A DNA stretch of 64,000 bases from CBDCMJ01 sp965218875 (lineage in GTDB: Bacteria > Chloroflexota > Dehalococcoidia > Lucifugimonadales > UBA3495). Within the stretch, counting starts at the first letter, position 1. Each line of letters starts with the position of its first letter. Location: the NCBI GenBank assembly GCA_965218875.1, contig OZ244707.1, forward strand, positions 682,001 through 746,000, given 5' to 3'. A program made the position numbers and the translations under genes. Under the pieces are notes generated by a model that worked only from the letters and a program-made list of their open reading frames with translations, was not told the DNA's origin and did not search any database. Below are positions 61,075 through 64,000 of the stretch, piece by piece.

Positions 61075-61851
61075 ATGGACCTCCAGGGTGGGGCAATCAT
61101 AGTCACCGGCTCGGCAACCGGCCTGGGGTCTGCGGTGGCGAGACTGGCGGCGTCCCGGGGCGCTAACGTCCTCATCAACTACACCAAGAGCGAAGCCGAG
61201 GCCGGAGAAACCGCCGACGCCTGCCGCGAGTTGGGCGTGGAGGCGCTGGTGTGCCAGGGGGACGTGGCATCGGACCAGGATTGCCGGCGCATGGCGGCGG
61301 CAGCCTACGACCTGTGGGGCCGCCTGGACGGGCTGGTCAACAACGCCGGTCAGTCGGTGTTTGCGAGCTCCGCGGACCTGGAGAGCCTGTCGTCGGAGGA
61401 CTTCCTGCGCATCTATTCGGTGAACGTAGTGGGAGCGTACCAAATGGTGCGGGCGGCGGCCCCCCACCTGAAAGAAGGGAGGGGTGGGGCCGTGGTCAAC
61501 GTGTCGTCTATTTCGGCGCTGACCGGGTCCGGTAGCTCCATCGCCTACGCGGCTTCCAAAGGGGCGCTGAACACCATGACGGTTTCCCTGGCCAGGGCCC
61601 TGGCCCCGGAGATCCGGGTCAACGCGGTGTGCCCCGGGCCCTTTCATTCCCGGTGGTGGAGCGACGGCCTGGGAACGGCCCGCTACGAAAAACTGTTCCA
61701 GGACCTGGTGGACGCAATGCCCCTCAAGGCCGTGCCAAGCCAGGAGTCCATCGCCGAGACCGTGATGTGGCTGCTGGGGGGCGCTGACCACGTGACCGGC
61801 GAGACCGTGGTGGTCGACGCGGGAATGCACCTGCTGGGATTTCAGCCCTAG
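61075..61851 (+). CDS. Short-chain dehydrogenase/reductase
   Basis: 258 residues with a complete signature: TGSATGLG nucleotide loop (12-19), NNAG in LVNNAGQSVF, Ser in VNVSSISALTG and YAASK (catalytic Tyr and Lys). FabG-like 3-oxoacyl or alcohol dehydrogenase. GGGGAAG precedes the ATG. It is divergent from the CaiB gene; the 258-bp region between them (60817-61074) has no feature I recognise. Confidence 0.93.
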   Translation: MDLQGGAIIVTGSATGLGSAVARLAASRGANVLINYTKSEAEAGETADACRELGVEALVCQGDVASDQDCRRMAAAAYDLWGRLDGLVNNAGQSVFASSADLESLSSEDFLRIYSVNVVGAYQMVRAAAPHLKEGRGGAVVNVSSISALTGSGSSIAYAASKGALNTMTVSLARALAPEIRVNAVCPGPFHSRWWSDGLGTARYEKLFQDLVDAMPLKAVPSQESIAETVMWLLGGADHVTGETVVVDAGMHLLGFQP

Positions 61852-61998
61852 CGGCTGCGCCGCGCCTCACAACCCGGGCGGCTCCGGCTCCGAAAGCTGC
61901 CAACGGAGCGCCGCCGGCGTATCCGGGCAGCAACGGCCCCGGCGGCGCGGCCCCGACACGGCGTTTCGGGGCGAAATTTAGGGCCCCGAGGAGAAGGA

Positions 61999-63021
61999 GT
62001 GTCGCACCTCGGCATTGTTCTCTACCATGGCATCGATAGCGGAGCCGACCTGGCCGCCTACGGCAGGGCGGCCGAAGAAGCGGGGTTCGACTCGCTGTGG
62101 GTGACGGAGCGGTATTTCCACGAAGAGACCTTCTCCATGCTGGGCTATCTGGCCGCGGTGACCCAGGACATCAAGCTGGGGCTTGGAGTGGCCAATCCCT
62201 ACACCCGGAACCCGGCGCTGCTGGCCATGGCGGGCGCTACCCTGGACCGCATTTCAGGCGGCAGGTTCCTGCTGGGCCTGGGCAGAAGTGACCGCTCTGT
62301 CATCCAGGGCCGGATGGGCATTCCCTACGACGACCCCCGGTCCACTCTGAGGGAGGCAGTCACCGCGATCAGAGAACTGCTGGCTGGAGGTCGGGTCACC
62401 TCGTCCCTCGGGCGGTCCGGGCTGAGAGACGTGCAGTTGGCGATCAAGCCGGTACAAGGGAGTCCGCCCATATACGTGGCGGCCATCGGACCCAAGGCTC
62501 TGCGGCTGGCCGGCGCCGCCGCCGACGGGGTGCTGCTCAACGCCTACACGCCCACCGGCTACGTCAGTTACGCGGCGGCGGAGATCAGGACAGCAGCGGC
62601 GGCGGCTGGCCGGGACCCGGACTCCATAGAGATAGCCTGCATGTTGGTGGTGCGGCTGACCGAGGACCCGGCGAGCATATGGCCCGGCCTGAAGCAGCGC
62701 ATCGTGAGGCTCCTGGACGAGCCACAGGTGGGAGAGGTGCTGTTGAGGAGCGGGGGCTTCGACCCGTCCATCTTGGGGCCGCTGCGCGCCGCCGTCCAAA
62801 GCGGGGACGACCGGACGGCCTCCGGCCTGGTAAGCGACGAAATGGTGGACGCCTTCTACGTAATAGGCGGCCCGGAGCGGTGCCAAGAACGCGTCGCCGA
62901 ATACCGGGCGGCGGGGGTAACCCAGCCATTGTTACTGCCCCGGCTGGACGACTATCATCAGGTCGCCCTTGCCCTGGGGAGGCGGAACGGCGCTTCCGCA
63001 GCGCCCCGGGCCGAAACGTAG
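61999..63021 (+). CDS. LLM-class flavin- or F420-dependent oxidoreductase
   Basis: 340 residues. GIDSGADLAAYGRAAEEAGF, DSLWVTERYFHEETFSMLG, NPYTRNPALLAMAGATLDRI and GGRFLLGLGRSD resemble F420-dependent Mer-like members; PPIYVAAIGPKALRLAG is standard. GTG 61999 has GGAGAAGGAG upstream. It may reduce or oxidise a small substrate; which cofactor is used cannot be settled by eye. Confidence 0.9.
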   Translation: MSHLGIVLYHGIDSGADLAAYGRAAEEAGFDSLWVTERYFHEETFSMLGYLAAVTQDIKLGLGVANPYTRNPALLAMAGATLDRISGGRFLLGLGRSDRSVIQGRMGIPYDDPRSTLREAVTAIRELLAGGRVTSSLGRSGLRDVQLAIKPVQGSPPIYVAAIGPKALRLAGAAADGVLLNAYTPTGYVSYAAAEIRTAAAAAGRDPDSIEIACMLVVRLTEDPASIWPGLKQRIVRLLDEPQVGEVLLRSGGFDPSILGPLRAAVQSGDDRTASGLVSDEMVDAFYVIGGPERCQERVAEYRAAGVTQPLLLPRLDDYHQVALALGRRNGASAAPRAET

Positions 63022-63052
63022 GGAGACCGAGCGGCGAAAGTATCGTGCTGGG

Positions 63053-63388
63053 ATGACGCAACCCGCAGCGCAAAACGGCGAGGAAGAGATAAATCAGTCC
63101 TTTTGGCTGGACGTTGCCGTTACCTTGCCCGAGCTCGCCGCCGATCCGGAGGGCGCCGCGCACCTGGTGGAACGGTTCGTGGGGCAGTACCTTCCGGCGT
63201 TGGTCAGGGCGGCGTCGCCGGAGGCCCGGGAGCGCGCCTGGCTGGCGTTTTGGAGCTACGTGGTGGCCCCTCGCACCGGGCGCAAGCCCTTCACGCTGTC
63301 CTCCCGAAATGCCGACTGCCTGATCGGTAAGTTCCGGAGAATCCTAGAGACCTATGGCCAGTCCCCGCCGGGTTCGACCACCGCGTGA
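63053..63388 (+). CDS. Hypothetical protein
   Basis: 111 residues from ATG 63053. FWLDVAVTLPELAADPEGAA, HLVERFVGQYLPALVRAASP and RAWLAFWSYVVAPRTGRKPF suggest a helical domain. No family recognised. It lies between two LLM genes on the same strand. Confidence 0.5.
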   Translation: MTQPAAQNGEEEINQSFWLDVAVTLPELAADPEGAAHLVERFVGQYLPALVRAASPEARERAWLAFWSYVVAPRTGRKPFTLSSRNADCLIGKFRRILETYGQSPPGSTTA

Positions 63389-63456
63389 CTACAACCCCCG
63401 TGGTAGAATTGCCCATGGCCCGCCCGTCAAGAAGCCGGCCCCGATAGCCAACTGAG

Positions 63457-64000
63457 ATGACGACCCCCAGCAAACGGGAAATGCTCTTGGTAGGCTTCTT
63501 GCAGGCCTCCAACTGCTCCAACTACACCGGCTCTTGGCGACACCCCGAAACCGACCCCAATTACCTGGACCTGCACTACTACCAGAATATCGCCGCCGTC
63601 CTGGAGGCGGGCAAGTTTCACCTGGCGTTCATCGACGACCGTCTGGCCATGCCCAGCCGTTTCGGGGACTCCTTCGAGGCCGCCGTGGAGCGGGGAGTGC
63701 GCGCAGTCAAGCTGGACCTGGTGCCGGTGATAACCGCCATGGGCTTGGCGACAACGCGCTTGGGTCTGGGCGCCACCTACTCCACCACCTACTACTCACC
63801 CTTCCACGTGGCGCGGCTGTTTTCCAGCATCGACCATTTCACCCACGGGCGGGCGGCCTGGAACATCGTGACCTCGCTCAACGATTCCGAGGCCCAGAAC
63901 TTCGGTCTGGACGAACACGTGGGCCACGACCAACGCTACGACATAGCCGACGAGTTCATGGAAGTGGCCTGCGCCCTTTGGGGTTCCTGGGAGCATGGAG
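63457..64000 (+). CDS. LLM-class monooxygenase of the NtaA/SnaA/DszA type, N-terminal part
   Basis: 181 codons remain open at the right edge. LLVGFLQASNCSNYTGSWRH, IAAVLEAGKFHLAFIDDRLA, LGATYSTTYYSPFHVARLFS and HGRAAWNIVTSLNDSEAQNF are the signature of FMNH2-dependent monooxygenases that act on nitrilotriacetate, pristinamycin or dibenzothiophene sulfone. ATG 63457. A flavin reductase partner is not seen in the window. Confidence 0.92.
   Translation, partial: MTTPSKREMLLVGFLQASNCSNYTGSWRHPETDPNYLDLHYYQNIAAVLEAGKFHLAFIDDRLAMPSRFGDSFEAAVERGVRAVKLDLVPVITAMGLATTRLGLGATYSTTYYSPFHVARLFSSIDHFTHGRAAWNIVTSLNDSEAQNFGLDEHVGHDQRYDIADEFMEVACALWGSWEHG

Noticed and set aside
1..64000. tRNA, rRNA, CRISPR and prophage genes
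   Set aside because: No TPsiC-loop plus acceptor pattern, no conserved rRNA blocks, no spacer-repeat arrays and no phage structural genes were recognised by eye.

Overview
The window is high-G+C bacterial DNA without rRNA or tRNA genes. The gene set suggests a SAR202/Dehalococcoidia-like Chloroflexota: two CaiB/BaiF CoA-transferases, four luciferase-like (LLM) flavin monooxygenases, VOC proteins, several sugar-lactonase/NHL beta-propellers, an orphan ScoB, a methylmalonyl-CoA mutase large subunit and a UGSC selenoprotein. This assignment is an inference from gene content; no phylogenetic marker was aligned.

Layout. 1-1492: the start of a GMC oxidoreductase and an intact ISAs1-family element. 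1569-20405: ordinary metabolic and housekeeping genes (CoA-transferase, Fpg-type glycosylase, HSL-type esterase, a small zinc-ribbon gene behind a long structured leader, methylmalonyl-CoA mutase, a TPP-dependent E1 alpha/beta pair, YbaK, a lipoprotein, VOC, cupin, MFS exporter, lactonase, Rel, RidA, NadE). 20669-29991: a layered defence island. It holds mcrC, a VapBC module set between two diverged copies of the mcrB-mcrC junction, and an EVE-McrB gene broken by an in-frame amber codon and by a 5,047-bp transposon. The transposon (23357-28403) has a 16-bp perfect terminal inverted repeat and a 9-bp target duplication, and carries a C5 methyltransferase, a HindVP-type endonuclease and Vsr. 30146-34018: a methyltransferase, a CMD-family protein, an IS630 element and an IS5 element inserted in a 120-bp MITE-like repeat. 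34165-40383: VOC, amidase, TldD/TldE, a restriction-gene remnant and small hypotheticals.

40535-48633 is a minus-strand catabolic gene cluster: ScoB, two LLM monooxygenases, a 344-residue partner, a 193-residue selenoprotein whose UGA codon 112 begins the UGSC motif, an NHL propeller, an FMN alpha-hydroxyacid oxidase and an ECHDC3-like hydratase. Tight spacing and a common strand argue for one pathway that oxidises a substrate and passes it to CoA chemistry; the substrate is unknown. 48847-49224 holds repeats. 49449-54558 (minus strand) has a quinone oxidoreductase, an MFS transporter with an in-frame UGA where relatives tend to have Cys, an amidohydrolase, a hypothetical and an SMP-30 lactonase. 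54720-57127 is a second, apparently identical ISAs1 copy abutting a decayed IS5 copy. The rest (57538-64000) holds an M24 peptidase, two SDRs, a second CaiB, and two further LLM oxidoreductases, the last cut by the window edge.

The strongest candidates for something new are the restriction-modification transposon that destroyed a resident modification-dependent restriction gene, and the selenoprotein cluster with a possible second UGA-recoded gene nearby.
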